Shown: piece by piece, positions 43,553-52,057 of the stretch
How positions within the stretch are numbered: position 1 is the stretch's first letter
Layout: every line of letters begins with the position of its first letter
Source of the DNA: Sphingomonas sp. LC-1
GTDB lineage: Bacteria > Pseudomonadota > Alphaproteobacteria > Sphingomonadales > Sphingomonadaceae
Direction: 5' to 3'
NCBI RefSeq assembly: GCF_025371035.1
Contig: NZ_JANZXB010000003.1
Span: forward strand, 1 to 64,000
Length of the DNA: 64,000 nucleotides
Notes under the pieces: generated by a model
Databases searched by the model: none
Told to the model about the DNA's origin: nothing
The model's input: the letters and a program-made list of their open reading frames with translations, nothing else
Position numbers and translations under genes: made by a program

Positions 43553-44671
43553 ATGAGGATGTTCGGTCGCAAGACCGGGCGGGGGGCCGCGCGTCCTTTG
43601 CTCGGGCTGGGCTTGGCCCGGTCGGGGGTGCCGCTGACGGGGGCGGTGCCATCCTATGAAACGCAGGTGCGCGAGGGCTATCTGCGTAATCCGGTGGCGC
43701 AGCGCGCGGTGCGGATGGTTGCGGGCGGGCTGGCCGATGCGCCGCTGACCGCCTCGCATCCCGAACTGGTCGGCTTGGTCGCGGCGCGCAGCGAGGGGCA
43801 GGCGCTGCTGGAGACGGTGGCGACGCATATGCTGCTGCACGGCAATGCCTATGTGCAAGTGCTGCGCGACGCTGAGGGGGAGGTCGCCGAGCTGTTCGCA
43901 CTGCGCCCCGAGCGGGTGACGATGGAGCTGGACGCGAGCGGCTGGCCCGCCGCCTATCTCTACCGTGCCGGGGGGCGGGTGACGACGCTGCCGGTCGATC
44001 CGGTCCGTCCGTCCGTGGTGCATCTGAAAAGCTGCCACCCGCTCGACGATCATTATGGGCTTGGCTGCCTGGGCGCGGCGGCGGGGGCGATCGCGATCCA
44101 CAATGCGGCGGCGGCGTGGAATCGCGCGCTGCTCGACAATGCGGCGCGGTCGTCGGGGGCACTAGTCTATGATCCGGGCGATGGCTCGACGCTGACGCCC
44201 GATCAGTTCGAGCGGCTACGCGCCGAGATGGAGGGCTTTGCGGGCAGCGGCAATGCGGGGCGGCCGCTGCTGCTCGAAGGCGGGCTGAAATGGCAGGCGA
44301 TGAGCCTGACCCCGGCGGAGCTGGATTTCATCGCCGCCAAGTCGTCGGCGGCGCGCGAGATCGCGCTGGCCTTCGGGGTGCCGCCGATGCTGCTCGGGCT
44401 GCCCGGCGACAACACCTATGCCAATTATCGCGAGGCGAACCGTGCGTTGTGGCGCCAGGCGATTCTGCCGCTGGCGGGTGCGATCCTGAGCGGGCTGTCG
44501 CAGGGGCTGGCGGGCTGGTTCGAGGGGGCGAGCCTCTCGGTCGATGTGAACCGCGTCACCGCGCTGGCCGAGGAGCGCCAGATGCTGTGGCAGATGGCGG
44601 CGGGAGCGGACTTCCTCGATCCGGCGGAAAAGCGCGCCATGGTAGGTCTGTCCGGGGGCGGCCTGTCATGA
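43553..44671 (+). CDS. GTA portal protein (HK97 family)
   Basis: A 372-aa portal, the dodecameric ring through which DNA enters and leaves the head. Family traits include YLRNPVAQRAVRMVAGGLAD, LLLHGNAYVQVLRD, LLDNAARSSGALVYD and FGVPPMLLGLPGDNTYANYR. AAAGGAG lies 8 nt before the ATG, the strongest ribosome-binding site of the cluster, fitting independent translation after the repeat-filled gap. Overlaps the next gene by 4 bp. Third position in GTA order. Confidence 0.94.
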   Translation: MRMFGRKTGRGAARPLLGLGLARSGVPLTGAVPSYETQVREGYLRNPVAQRAVRMVAGGLADAPLTASHPELVGLVAARSEGQALLETVATHMLLHGNAYVQVLRDAEGEVAELFALRPERVTMELDASGWPAAYLYRAGGRVTTLPVDPVRPSVVHLKSCHPLDDHYGLGCLGAAAGAIAIHNAAAAWNRALLDNAARSSGALVYDPGDGSTLTPDQFERLRAEMEGFAGSGNAGRPLLLEGGLKWQAMSLTPAELDFIAAKSSAAREIALAFGVPPMLLGLPGDNTYANYREANRALWRQAILPLAGAILSGLSQGLAGWFEGASLSVDVNRVTALAEERQMLWQMAAGADFLDPAEKRAMVGLSGGGLS

Positions 44672-44973
44672 GCGGCGATGTTCTGGCGCGGCTGCTGGCG
44701 CAGGCGGCGGATAGCGGGGCGGACCTCGTCACCCTGCGCGCGGTGGCGGAGGAAGCGGGCGAACTCGGCGCGACGCGGGCACTGACCCGGCTGGGCCTTG
44801 CCGATGCCGATGCGGCGGAGGATGTCGCCGAGCTGCGCGAACTGCTGTCGGCGTGGCGGGAGGCCAAGTCGTCGGTGTGGAAAAGCGCGGTCGGTTGGCT
44901 GACCCGGCTGCTGGGCGCGCTGCTGCTGGCGGGGATCGCGATGCGGCTGGGGATGGAGGACTGGCTGAAATGA
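44668..44973 (+). CDS. Small GTA cluster membrane-anchored protein (DUF6127-like, g3.5 position)
   Basis: A 101-aa protein. The first 65 residues are charged and helical (LRAVAEEAGELGATRALTRL), then SAWREAKSSVWKSAVGWLTR leads into one hydrophobic segment (about 76-94). Genes of this size and layout lie between portal and protease in GTA clusters. Function is unknown; a membrane tether during head assembly is one possibility. ATG overlaps the portal stop and its own stop overlaps the protease start. Confidence 0.7.
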   Translation: MSGDVLARLLAQAADSGADLVTLRAVAEEAGELGATRALTRLGLADADAAEDVAELRELLSAWREAKSSVWKSAVGWLTRLLGALLLAGIAMRLGMEDWLK

Positions 44974-45350
44974 GCCTGACCTTCACCGGCTATGCCGCGA
45001 TCTGGGATCGGATGGACCGAGCGGGCGACGTGATGCGGCGGGGCGCCTTTGCGGGCGCGGAGCCTGTGCCGCTGCTCTGGCAGCATCGGGGGGAGCCGAT
45101 GGGGCGCATCGTCGCGCTGGCGGAGGACGATATCGGCCTGTCGGTCGACGGGGTGGTCGACGACCCGGCACTGGTGGCGCTGGTCCGCTCGGGGGCGGTG
45201 GCGGGGCTGTCGGTCGGATACCGGCCGCGCGTCGTCCATCAGGGCGCCGCCCGCGCGATCCTGTCGGCCGAGTTGCTCGAAATCAGCCTGGTGACGGTGC
45301 CGATGCAGCCGCTTGCCCGCGTGAATCACATTTTGACCAAGGGGGATTGA
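44970..45350 (+). CDS. GTA prohead protease (HK97 family)
   Basis: A 126-aa serine protease that trims capsid proteins during head maturation. Catalytic His is in PLLWQHRGEPMG and Ser in GLSVGYRPR. ISLVTVPMQPLARV is a typical C-terminal strand. The protein is shorter than many phage proheads proteases but contains the full catalytic core. ATG overlaps the preceding gene; the capsid gene starts 1 bp after its stop. Confidence 0.9.
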   Translation: MSLTFTGYAAIWDRMDRAGDVMRRGAFAGAEPVPLLWQHRGEPMGRIVALAEDDIGLSVDGVVDDPALVALVRSGAVAGLSVGYRPRVVHQGAARAILSAELLEISLVTVPMQPLARVNHILTKGD

Positions 45351-45351
45351 T

Positions 45352-46347
45352 ATGGACGTGATCGAACGACCCGTGCTGGATGGTGCGCGCAAGAGCGGCG
45401 GTGCCTTTGACGGCTACGTGCGCAGCGGTACCACCGTCGAGCTGAAGGCCTTTACCGGCACGACCGGGGACAGCGGCGGCTTTGCCGTCCCGCGTGAGAT
45501 CGATGCGGCGATCGCCTCGGTGTTGAAGAGCATCTCGCCGATCCGCGGCATCGCCAACGTCGTGAGCGTGGGGTCGGCGGGCTATCGCAAGCTGGTGACG
45601 ACCGGCGGCACGCCTTCGGGCTGGGCGAGCGAGACGGCGGCGCGGCCCGAGACGGCGACGCCCAGCTTCGTCGAACTCGCGCCGCCGATGGGCGAGCTTT
45701 ACGCCAACCCCTCGGCCAGCCAGGCGATGCTAGACGATGCGGCCTTCGATGTGGAGGGCTGGCTCGCGGGGGAGATCGCGACCGAATTCGCGCGGGCCGA
45801 GGGGCAGGCGTTCGTCACCGGATCGGGCGTCAACCGGCCCAAGGGCTTTCTGACCAACCTGAGCTCGGCCGCCAGGGACGGCGCGCGCCCCTTCGGCACG
45901 TTGCAATATCTGGCGACCGGCGCATCGGCCTCGTTCGGGCCCGCCCCCGACGAACGGCTGATCGAGCTGGTTCAGAGCTTGCGCGCGCCATACCGCCAGG
46001 GGGCGTGTTTCGTGATGAACGCCGCCACTTCGGCGCGCATCCGCAAGCTGAAGACGACCGACGGCCAGTTCCTCTGGGCACCGGGGCTGGCGGCGGGGCA
46101 GCCCGCGACGCTGCTCGGCTATCCGGTGGTCGAGGCGGAGGATATGCCCGACGTCGCGGCCGACGCCTGCGCCATCGCGTTCGGCAATTTCCAGGCGGGC
46201 TATCTCATCACCGAGCGGCCTGAAACCGCGATCCTGCGCGATCCGTACAGCAACAAGCCGTTCGTCACCTTCTACGCCACGCGGCGGGTCGGCGGCTGCG
46301 TCAGCGACTCGGAGGCGATCAAGCTGATGAAGTTCTCGGCCAACTAA
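45352..46347 (+). CDS. GTA major capsid protein (HK97 fold)
   Basis: A 331-aa capsid subunit. GGFAVPREIDAAIASVLKSI and the strand SPIRGIANVVSVGS are the typical entry into the HK97 fold. FVMNAATSARIRKLKTTDGQ and LLGYPVVEAEDMP mark the A-domain. Only about 45 residues precede the fold, whereas HK97-type capsids usually have about 100 residues of removable scaffold (delta domain). The reading frame cannot be extended without entering the protease gene. A hairpin and a 200-bp gap follow it. Confidence 0.94.
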   Translation: MDVIERPVLDGARKSGGAFDGYVRSGTTVELKAFTGTTGDSGGFAVPREIDAAIASVLKSISPIRGIANVVSVGSAGYRKLVTTGGTPSGWASETAARPETATPSFVELAPPMGELYANPSASQAMLDDAAFDVEGWLAGEIATEFARAEGQAFVTGSGVNRPKGFLTNLSSAARDGARPFGTLQYLATGASASFGPAPDERLIELVQSLRAPYRQGACFVMNAATSARIRKLKTTDGQFLWAPGLAAGQPATLLGYPVVEAEDMPDVAADACAIAFGNFQAGYLITERPETAILRDPYSNKPFVTFYATRRVGGCVSDSEAIKLMKFSAN

Positions 46348-46360
46348 GCCTCCGAAAAAT

Positions 46361-46387
46361 CGGGGCAGCCGGCAGGGGGCTGCCCCG
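46361..46387 (+). terminator. 10-bp hairpin after the capsid gene
   Basis: CGGGGCAGCC (46361-46370) pairs exactly with GGCTGCCCCG (46378-46387) around a 7-nt loop, 14 bp after the capsid stop. No T-run follows. It could partly terminate or protect the message so that capsid is made in excess over the genes downstream. Confidence 0.5.
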
Positions 46388-46545
46388 TAGTTCAGGGAGG
46401 ATGCCGGACACGGCCGGGGGAGGGGCCGGGTCGGCATGGCCGGTGCCCAAGGGGGAGGCGGGCAGCGGCTGGACGAGTCTCTGCTCCCCAAGTGTGACGC
46501 CCATGTGTCGGACATGTCGCAACTTGTATCGGTGAAGGAGAATTC

Positions 46546-47052
46546 ATGATGAGCGGGACGATGGAGCCCATGCCCGCCGCGACCGTCACGGCGGCGGCGG
46601 GCGCGGTGCGCGCCCTGTTGCGACTGGAAGAGGGGAATGAGGCCCCCCTGGTCGAGCGGGTCGCGGGCGTCGCGCTGGGGCTGGCCGAATCCTTCTGCGG
46701 ACAGGTGCTGATCCAGCGCCTGGGCGAGGAACGACTGGCGGGTGCGGCGGACTGGCAGGCGCTGGGCACGACTCCGATCGCGGCGATCCTGTCGGTCGGC
46801 GACGGCGTGGGCGAGATCGACCACGACGGACGCGGCTGGGTCCGGTCGAGCGGGCCGGTGACGGTGCGGTATCGCGCCGGGCTCGCCGATGGCTGGGCCA
46901 GCCTGCCCCCGGAGATCGCGCATGGCGTGGCGATCATGAGCGCGCATCTGTTCGACAATCGCGATGCCGCCGCCGTGCCGCCCGCCGCCGTCGCGGCGCT
47001 GTGGCGCCCCTGGCGGCGGATGCGGCTCGATAGCCCGAGGCGGCGGGCATGA
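46546..47052 (+). CDS. GTA head-tail adaptor (g6 position, gp6-like)
   Basis: A 168-aa mainly helical protein matching the position and layout of GTA head-tail connectors (RALLRLEEGNEAPLVERVAG, ALGLAESFCGQ, LPPEIAHGVAIMSAHLFDNR), which join the portal to the neck. AAGGAG precedes the ATG pair at 46546/46549. It begins about 200 bp after the capsid gene and overlaps the next gene by 4 bp. Confidence 0.85.
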   Translation: MMSGTMEPMPAATVTAAAGAVRALLRLEEGNEAPLVERVAGVALGLAESFCGQVLIQRLGEERLAGAADWQALGTTPIAAILSVGDGVGEIDHDGRGWVRSSGPVTVRYRAGLADGWASLPPEIAHGVAIMSAHLFDNRDAAAVPPAAVAALWRPWRRMRLDSPRRRA

Positions 47053-47438
47053 CCGCGCGCGAGGCGTTGCGGGCCGGGCTGATCGACGTCTTGCGCGCCG
47101 CCTTGCAGCCGCTGGCGGTCAGCCTGTTCGACGCCGCGCCGGTGCGGGCGAGCGTGCCGCAGGCGGTGCTGGGTGAGCCGAGCGATGGCGATTGGGGCGC
47201 GGCCGGGATCGAGGGGCGCGAACTGCGCGTCACCCTGACCCTCACCGACGAGGGCGAGCGTCCCCTGCGGCTGCGCGCTGCGATGCAGACGGTCGAGGCG
47301 ATCGCATTGCCCGAGACGCTGGCGGGCGGATGGCGGGTCGCGGGGCTGAGCGTGATGGCGACACGAACGGCGAGGAACGGCGTGCGCTGGACCGCGAACG
47401 TCGACTGGCGCGCCCGGTTGTGGCGGGTGGATCAATAA
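47049..47438 (+). CDS. GTA tail terminator-like protein (DUF3168, g8 position)
   Basis: A 129-aa DUF3168 protein: LRAGLIDVLRAALQPLAVSL and RELRVTLTLTDEGERPLRLR are typical of this family, which caps the top of phage and GTA tail tubes. In the RcGTA order a separate head-closure gene (g7) normally comes before it; here it directly follows the adaptor. ATG overlaps the adaptor stop. Confidence 0.85.
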   Translation: MTAREALRAGLIDVLRAALQPLAVSLFDAAPVRASVPQAVLGEPSDGDWGAAGIEGRELRVTLTLTDEGERPLRLRAAMQTVEAIALPETLAGGWRVAGLSVMATRTARNGVRWTANVDWRARLWRVDQ

Positions 47439-47450
47439 GGGGGAACGGAT

Positions 47451-47858
47451 ATGGCAATCGAAAAGGGAAGCGCCTTTCTGCTCAAGATCGGCGACGGGGC
47501 GGAGCCGCCCGCCTTTGCGACGATGGCGGGGCTGCGCACCACGCAGCTGTCGATCAATGGCGAGACGGTGGTGGTGACCAGCAAGGATTCGGGCGGCTGG
47601 CGCGAATTGCTGTCCGGCGCGGGCGTCCGGCATGTCAGTGTCGCGGGGGCGGGCGTGTTCACCGGATCGGCGGCGGAATCGCGGATGCGCGGCCATGCGC
47701 TGGCGGGGACGATCGAGACCTATCGGCTGAGCTTCGAAAGCGGCGGTTCGATGACCGGACGGTTCCTGGTGTCGCGACTCGATTACAGCGGCGATTTCGG
47801 GGGTGAGCGGACTTACACGCTCGCGCTGGAAAGCTCCGGCCCGGTGGTGGCGGCATGA
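47451..47858 (+). CDS. GTA major tail protein
   Basis: A 135-aa tail-tube subunit (MAIEKGSAFLLKIGDGAEPP; TTQLSINGETVVVTSKDSGG; RHVSVAGAGVFTGSAAESRM), matching the TP901-1-like major tail proteins of GTAs. It polymerises into the tail tube. Preceded by GGGGGAACG at about 7 nt. Its stop overlaps the tail-chaperone gene. Confidence 0.92.
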   Translation: MAIEKGSAFLLKIGDGAEPPAFATMAGLRTTQLSINGETVVVTSKDSGGWRELLSGAGVRHVSVAGAGVFTGSAAESRMRGHALAGTIETYRLSFESGGSMTGRFLVSRLDYSGDFGGERTYTLALESSGPVVAA

Positions 47859-48169
47859 GCGGGCGCGCGAATCCCATGCGGGGTGAAGCTCCGTTGCGTA
47901 TCGGTGGTGCGGAACTGGTTGTGCGACCGAGTTTTCAGGCGCTGGTCGCGGCGGAGGGCGAACTGGGCCCGCTGTTCGAACTGGTCGAGCGTGCGGGCGA
48001 GGGTAAACTTTCCCTGGGCGAGGCGGCGGCGCTGATCTGGCACTGCCTGCGCGAGGTGCCCGAGGGGCTGAATCGCGAGACGCTGGGCGAGGCGCTGGTC
48101 GATCTGGGGCTGGCGGCGCTGGCCCCCGTGCTGCGGCAATTGCTGCGCCAGATACTGGGGGGGCGGTGA
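47855..48169 (+). CDS. GTA tail assembly chaperone-like protein (g10 position)
   Basis: A 104-aa protein of the GTA gene-10 type: RIGGAELVVRPSFQALVAAE, GPLFELVERAGEGKLSLGEA and an alpha-helical C-terminus. By analogy with tail assembly chaperones it helps tape-measure and tail-tube assembly. Overlaps the major tail gene by 4 bp and the following small gene (GTG start) by 4 bp. No slippery frameshift site was sought in detail. Confidence 0.8.
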   Translation: MSGRANPMRGEAPLRIGGAELVVRPSFQALVAAEGELGPLFELVERAGEGKLSLGEAAALIWHCLREVPEGLNRETLGEALVDLGLAALAPVLRQLLRQILGGR

Positions 48170-48366
48170 CGTTCGCCGAGGAGGCGGGGCGGCTGGCGGG
48201 GATGGCCGGGGCGGTGCTGGGCTGGTCGCCCGACCGCTTCTGGCGTGCCACTCCGGCCGAGCTTCACGGCGTTGCGGCGGCGATGACGGGCGCGGGGCGG
48301 GCAGGGGACGCGCCGCCTTCCCCCGCCACGCTCGCCCGCTTGCAGGAGATGTATCCGGATGGATGA
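48166..48366 (+). CDS. Small GTA tail protein (g10.1 position, rcc01693-like)
   Basis: A 66-aa protein (GTG start) with GWSPDRFWRATPAELHGVAA, the signature of the short phage tail-assembly-chaperone family (TIGR02216-type) found between tail chaperone and tape measure in GTAs. Its end overlaps the tape-measure start by 8 bp. Probably acts with the preceding protein. Confidence 0.8.
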   Translation: MTFAEEAGRLAGMAGAVLGWSPDRFWRATPAELHGVAAAMTGAGRAGDAPPSPATLARLQEMYPDG

Positions 48367-48898
48367 GCAGGACATCGCACCGCGCATCGACATGCGCGGC
48401 TTCGCTGCCGACATGGCGGCGATGCGCGGCGAATTGTCGCGCGGGCTGGGCGATGCCGCCGAGTTGGGCGCGCGAAGCGTCGAGGGCGCGCTGCTTCGTG
48501 CGGCACGGACCGGCAAGTTCGGTTTCGAGGAATTGAAGGCGACGGCCCTGTCGGCGCTGGATGCGATCGCGCGGGCCGCCCTGCGGCAGGGCGTAGCGTC
48601 GATGGGCGGCGGCGCGGGTCTGCTCGACCTGCTGGGGGGGCTGGTCTCGGGGCTGCCCGGCCGGGCGACCGGCGGGCCGGTGTCGCCCGATCGTCCCTAT
48701 CTGATCGGCGAGCGGGGGCCGGAGGTCTTCGTACCGACCAGCAGTGGGCGGATTGAGACGCTGCGCGCCGGTGGCGCACCGCGCGACGTTCGGGTGGCGA
48801 TCACGATCCATGCCGGCGCAGGCGAGGCGAGCGGAGCGCTGCAACGCTCCGGCCGACAGGTTGCGCGGGCTGTACGGGCGGCGCTGGCCGAGGACTGA
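48359..48898 (+). CDS. GTA tape-measure protein (short)
   Basis: A 179-aa protein. The N-terminal helical part (FAADMAAMRGELSRGLGDAA) is followed by a Gly/Leu-rich hydrophobic stretch (about 80-105) and the tape-measure C-terminal motif GGPVSPDRPYLIGERGPEVF at about 105-125. It sets tail length and may insert in the host membrane. The shortness suits the very short tails of GTAs. ATG overlaps the upstream gene; an 85-bp gap follows. Confidence 0.87.
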   Translation: MDEQDIAPRIDMRGFAADMAAMRGELSRGLGDAAELGARSVEGALLRAARTGKFGFEELKATALSALDAIARAALRQGVASMGGGAGLLDLLGGLVSGLPGRATGGPVSPDRPYLIGERGPEVFVPTSSGRIETLRAGGAPRDVRVAITIHAGAGEASGALQRSGRQVARAVRAALAED

Positions 48899-48983
48899 GG
48901 CTGCCCCCTCCCTCCATCGCCGGCGTCGGCCCGGCGGAGGGAGAAGCCCGATAGTGGCGCAGGCCGGATTTGGGAGACGGACG

Positions 48984-51248
48984 ATGCAATGGTGTCTGCA
49001 TGAGGAGCGGCGGGACCAGCGGAGCGATATGCTTTCCCGCTTCGATCCCCGATATTGGACGGTCGATTTCCCGCGCCCGATGATGGCCTCGGTGGTGGCG
49101 GGCGGGGCGGACTCGCTTCGTGTCGATACGGTCTTCTACCGCGCCGACGATCTGGCGGGGCTGATCTGGGAGTCGGCGGATCGGCACGATCACCCGCTGC
49201 TGCGCTATGATACGGTGCGCGACTACCGGGAATGCCGGTTGCGGTTCCGCTGGCGTTCGGGCGGGATCAAGCCGCTCGATGCCGTTCACGGGCCCACATT
49301 GACCATCGAGGGTCGCGACGCGCAGGGGCAGGCTCGCGCCTGGTATGTCCGGCTGTGGAATTACGCGGCCGGCACGGCGGACGATGCCGAGATCATCCTC
49401 GACTTTGCCGACCTCGATGGCGGATTTCAATTTCCCGAGGATCGCGATCCCGTCTGGGCGGGGGATGTCGACCGGATGTTCGTCTCGCTGGTCGCGCCGG
49501 GCTATGACGCGAGCGCACGGTTGCTGGAACAGCCACAACAGGGCTGGGTCGAACTGACCGACATGGCGTGCGAAGGTCCCGGTGCGGTGATCGGCATCGG
49601 CGCGGCGGTATTGCCCGAACATGGCTTTCGGATCGCGAGCGGCTATGACGACAGCTACCATCTGACCCCGCAGCGTTTGCTGCGCAACATGCTGCACCTC
49701 GGCTATCGCGGCAGCATCGTCCATTATGTCGGGATGAGCCATTATTTCCGGCTCGAGCGCCATAGCGAGGGACTTTATGCCAGCCTTGTCGGCGGAGCGC
49801 TCAATGCGGCGTGCGCAGCATGGCATCGTGGCTTCGCGGATGGGGCCCGGGTGCTGGGTTACGAGCTGATCTGGTCGCTGTCCTACGAATTGTTCGACGC
49901 GCATTGCTGGGGCGATTGGAAACAGCGCTCGGCGGACGGAGCGCCCGCCCTGACCGGCTGGTCGCCGCCCTCGACCCTGCTCAGCCCGGCGCATGGCGGC
50001 GCGATGGCCTATCTGCAGGCGGTCGCGGGGGCGTTTCTAGCGATCGGCGAGACAGTGGGCTTGGCGCCGCGATTCCAGGTCGGCGAGCCCTGGTGGTGGG
50101 TCCGTCCCTCGGACGGCGCGCCTTGCCTTTATGACGCGGCGGCGGTGGCGGCATTCGCGCCGGTGGCGATGGCGAGCATCGGCGGTGCGGAGACGCAGGC
50201 GCAGCGTGACACGCTCGACCGGGCGGGGGCGTGTCTGGCGGCGTCGACTGCGGCGCTCTGTGCGGCGGCGAAGGCGGCGGCCCCCGGATGCGTCACGCAT
50301 CTGCTTACCTATCTGCCGACCGTGCTCGATCCGCAGGCCCCCGAGGCCAAACGCGCCAACATGCCGGTCGGCTGGGCGAGCCCGGCCTTCGATGTGCTGC
50401 AACTGGAGGATTATGATTGGGTGACGGCGGGCGATACCGCCTCCACCCGCAAGGGCGTCGCGCTGGCCGAGGTGCGGCTCGGCTATCCGCCGGAGCGACA
50501 ACATTATCTGTCGGGCTTCGTGCTGCGCGCCGAGCAGCGGGCGCAATGGGGATGGATCGCCGACGCCGCGCATGTGGCGCGAGAGCGGGGCGTGGCCGCG
50601 ACATATCTCTGGGCGATGCCGCAGGTGATGCGCGACGGCTTCGTCTGTTGGGAGGGGGAGGATGACATGCAGGCTTTCGACGATGTGCTTTTTCCCCTGG
50701 CGCTTGGGCGCGAGGCGGAGGTGACGCCTGGCTTTTCCACCGCGATCCTGACGAGCGCGGGCGGGCGCGAGGCACGCAATGCGAGCTGGGCGGAGGCGCG
50801 GACGACCTATGACGTCGGCCCCGGCATCCGATCGGCGGACGACATCGCGGCGCTGCTGGCGTTTTTCCGGGCGCGGATGGGCCCGGCACGCGGCTTTCGC
50901 CTGCGCGATCCCTTCGACAGCCTAGGGATGGAAGAGAGCATCGGGACCGGCGACGGTACGACGCGCCGCTTCGCGCTGGTCCGTCATTATGGCGATCAGT
51001 CGCGCCGCATCACCCGGCCGGTCGCCGGCAGCGTCTCGGTGACGGTGGCGGGCAGGGCCGTGACGGGCTTCGTGATGGAACCGGGAGGCTGGCTGTTGTT
51101 CGATACCGCTCCCGCCGTCGGGGACGCGATCACCGCCGACTTCACCTTCGACGTGCCCGTCCGCTTCGCCGAGGATCGGCTGAGCGCGACGCTGGCCGGG
51201 TTCCGGGCGGGCGCGGCCCCTTCGGTCCCGCTGGTCGAGGTGCGCTAG
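48984..51248 (+). CDS. GTA distal-tail protein: barrel-like domain fused to DUF2460
   Basis: A 754-aa protein in the g12 position. Its last about 195 residues are a DUF2460/TIGR02217 domain (ASWAEARTTYDVGPGIRSAD; FFRARMGPARGFRLRDPFDS; IGTGDGTTRRFALVRHYGDQ), normally a stand-alone protein of about 200 aa that forms the distal tail ring. The first 550 residues look like a glycosidase-type TIM barrel, with GYELIWSLSYELFD, FQVGEPWWWVRPSDG and DVLQLEDYDWV. The ATG at 48984 follows GGGAGACGG; another in-frame ATG lies at 49029. The enlarged protein could form an outer tail layer or degrade recipient glycans. Confidence 0.82.
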   Translation: MQWCLHEERRDQRSDMLSRFDPRYWTVDFPRPMMASVVAGGADSLRVDTVFYRADDLAGLIWESADRHDHPLLRYDTVRDYRECRLRFRWRSGGIKPLDAVHGPTLTIEGRDAQGQARAWYVRLWNYAAGTADDAEIILDFADLDGGFQFPEDRDPVWAGDVDRMFVSLVAPGYDASARLLEQPQQGWVELTDMACEGPGAVIGIGAAVLPEHGFRIASGYDDSYHLTPQRLLRNMLHLGYRGSIVHYVGMSHYFRLERHSEGLYASLVGGALNAACAAWHRGFADGARVLGYELIWSLSYELFDAHCWGDWKQRSADGAPALTGWSPPSTLLSPAHGGAMAYLQAVAGAFLAIGETVGLAPRFQVGEPWWWVRPSDGAPCLYDAAAVAAFAPVAMASIGGAETQAQRDTLDRAGACLAASTAALCAAAKAAAPGCVTHLLTYLPTVLDPQAPEAKRANMPVGWASPAFDVLQLEDYDWVTAGDTASTRKGVALAEVRLGYPPERQHYLSGFVLRAEQRAQWGWIADAAHVARERGVAATYLWAMPQVMRDGFVCWEGEDDMQAFDDVLFPLALGREAEVTPGFSTAILTSAGGREARNASWAEARTTYDVGPGIRSADDIAALLAFFRARMGPARGFRLRDPFDSLGMEESIGTGDGTTRRFALVRHYGDQSRRITRPVAGSVSVTVAGRAVTGFVMEPGGWLLFDTAPAVGDAITADFTFDVPVRFAEDRLSATLAGFRAGAAPSVPLVEVR

Positions 51249-51250
51249 GC

Positions 51251-52057
51251 ATGAGCGGCGATACGCTGACCGGGCGGGTCCTGTGCTGGCGGATCGAGCG
51301 GCGCGACGGGGTGACGATCGGGCTGACTGGCCATGACCGCGATCTGTGGATCGAAGGGCTTTGCTACCGCGCCGCGCCCGGCCTGACGCCGAGTGCGATT
51401 CTGCGCGGCGACGGGTTGGACCCGGATCTGATGGATGCTTCGGGCGCGCTGACCAGTGTGGCGATCGACGAGCGCGATCTGCTGGCGGGACGCTGGGACG
51501 GGGCGAGCGTGGCGGCGATCGCGGTCGACTGGACCGGCGAGGAGGCCGCCGTGCCGCTCGGGCAGGGCAGGATCGGGTCGGTGCAATTGGGTGAGGGCGG
51601 CTTCACCGCCGAACTGCGCGGGGTGGGTGCGCTGTTCGACCGGCCGGTGGCGGAGGAGACCTCGCCCGATTGCCGCGCGACGCTGGGCGATCGGCGGTGC
51701 CGCGTGGCGATGGCGGGGCGGCGGCGTTTCGCGCGGGTGACGGCGTGGGACGGCGCGGTGATGCTGACGCTGGATCGCACCGAGCCGGTCGCCAATGCCT
51801 ATGGCCAGGGGCGGCTGATCTGGTTCGGTGGGGAGAATGGCGGGCTGGAAAGTGCGATCGTCCGGTCGGATGGCGCTGCGCTCCGGCTTTCCGCCCCGCC
51901 CGCCTTCGCGGTGGCGGGCCATCCGCTGATCGAACTGGTCGAGGGCTGCGACAAGCGGCTGGAGACTTGCCTGTCGCGTTTCGACAATGTCGTGAACTTT
52001 CGCGGCGAGCCGTTCCTGCCGGGCATCGACCTTCTCACCCGCTATCCCGGTACATGA
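51251..52057 (+). CDS. GTA baseplate hub protein (DUF2163)
   Basis: A 268-aa protein of the DUF2163 / phage conserved BR0599 type: LCWRIERRDGVTIGLTGHDR, GLTPSAILRGDGLDPDLMDA and FDRPVAEETSPDCRATLGDR. RcGTA gene 13 encodes the corresponding hub. The cysteine cluster near the C-terminus (EGCDKRLETCLSRFDNVVNF) is conserved in the family and may bind an iron-sulfur cluster. It starts 2 bp after g12 and overlaps the peptidase gene by 4 bp. Confidence 0.9.
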   Translation: MSGDTLTGRVLCWRIERRDGVTIGLTGHDRDLWIEGLCYRAAPGLTPSAILRGDGLDPDLMDASGALTSVAIDERDLLAGRWDGASVAAIAVDWTGEEAAVPLGQGRIGSVQLGEGGFTAELRGVGALFDRPVAEETSPDCRATLGDRRCRVAMAGRRRFARVTAWDGAVMLTLDRTEPVANAYGQGRLIWFGGENGGLESAIVRSDGAALRLSAPPAFAVAGHPLIELVEGCDKRLETCLSRFDNVVNFRGEPFLPGIDLLTRYPGT

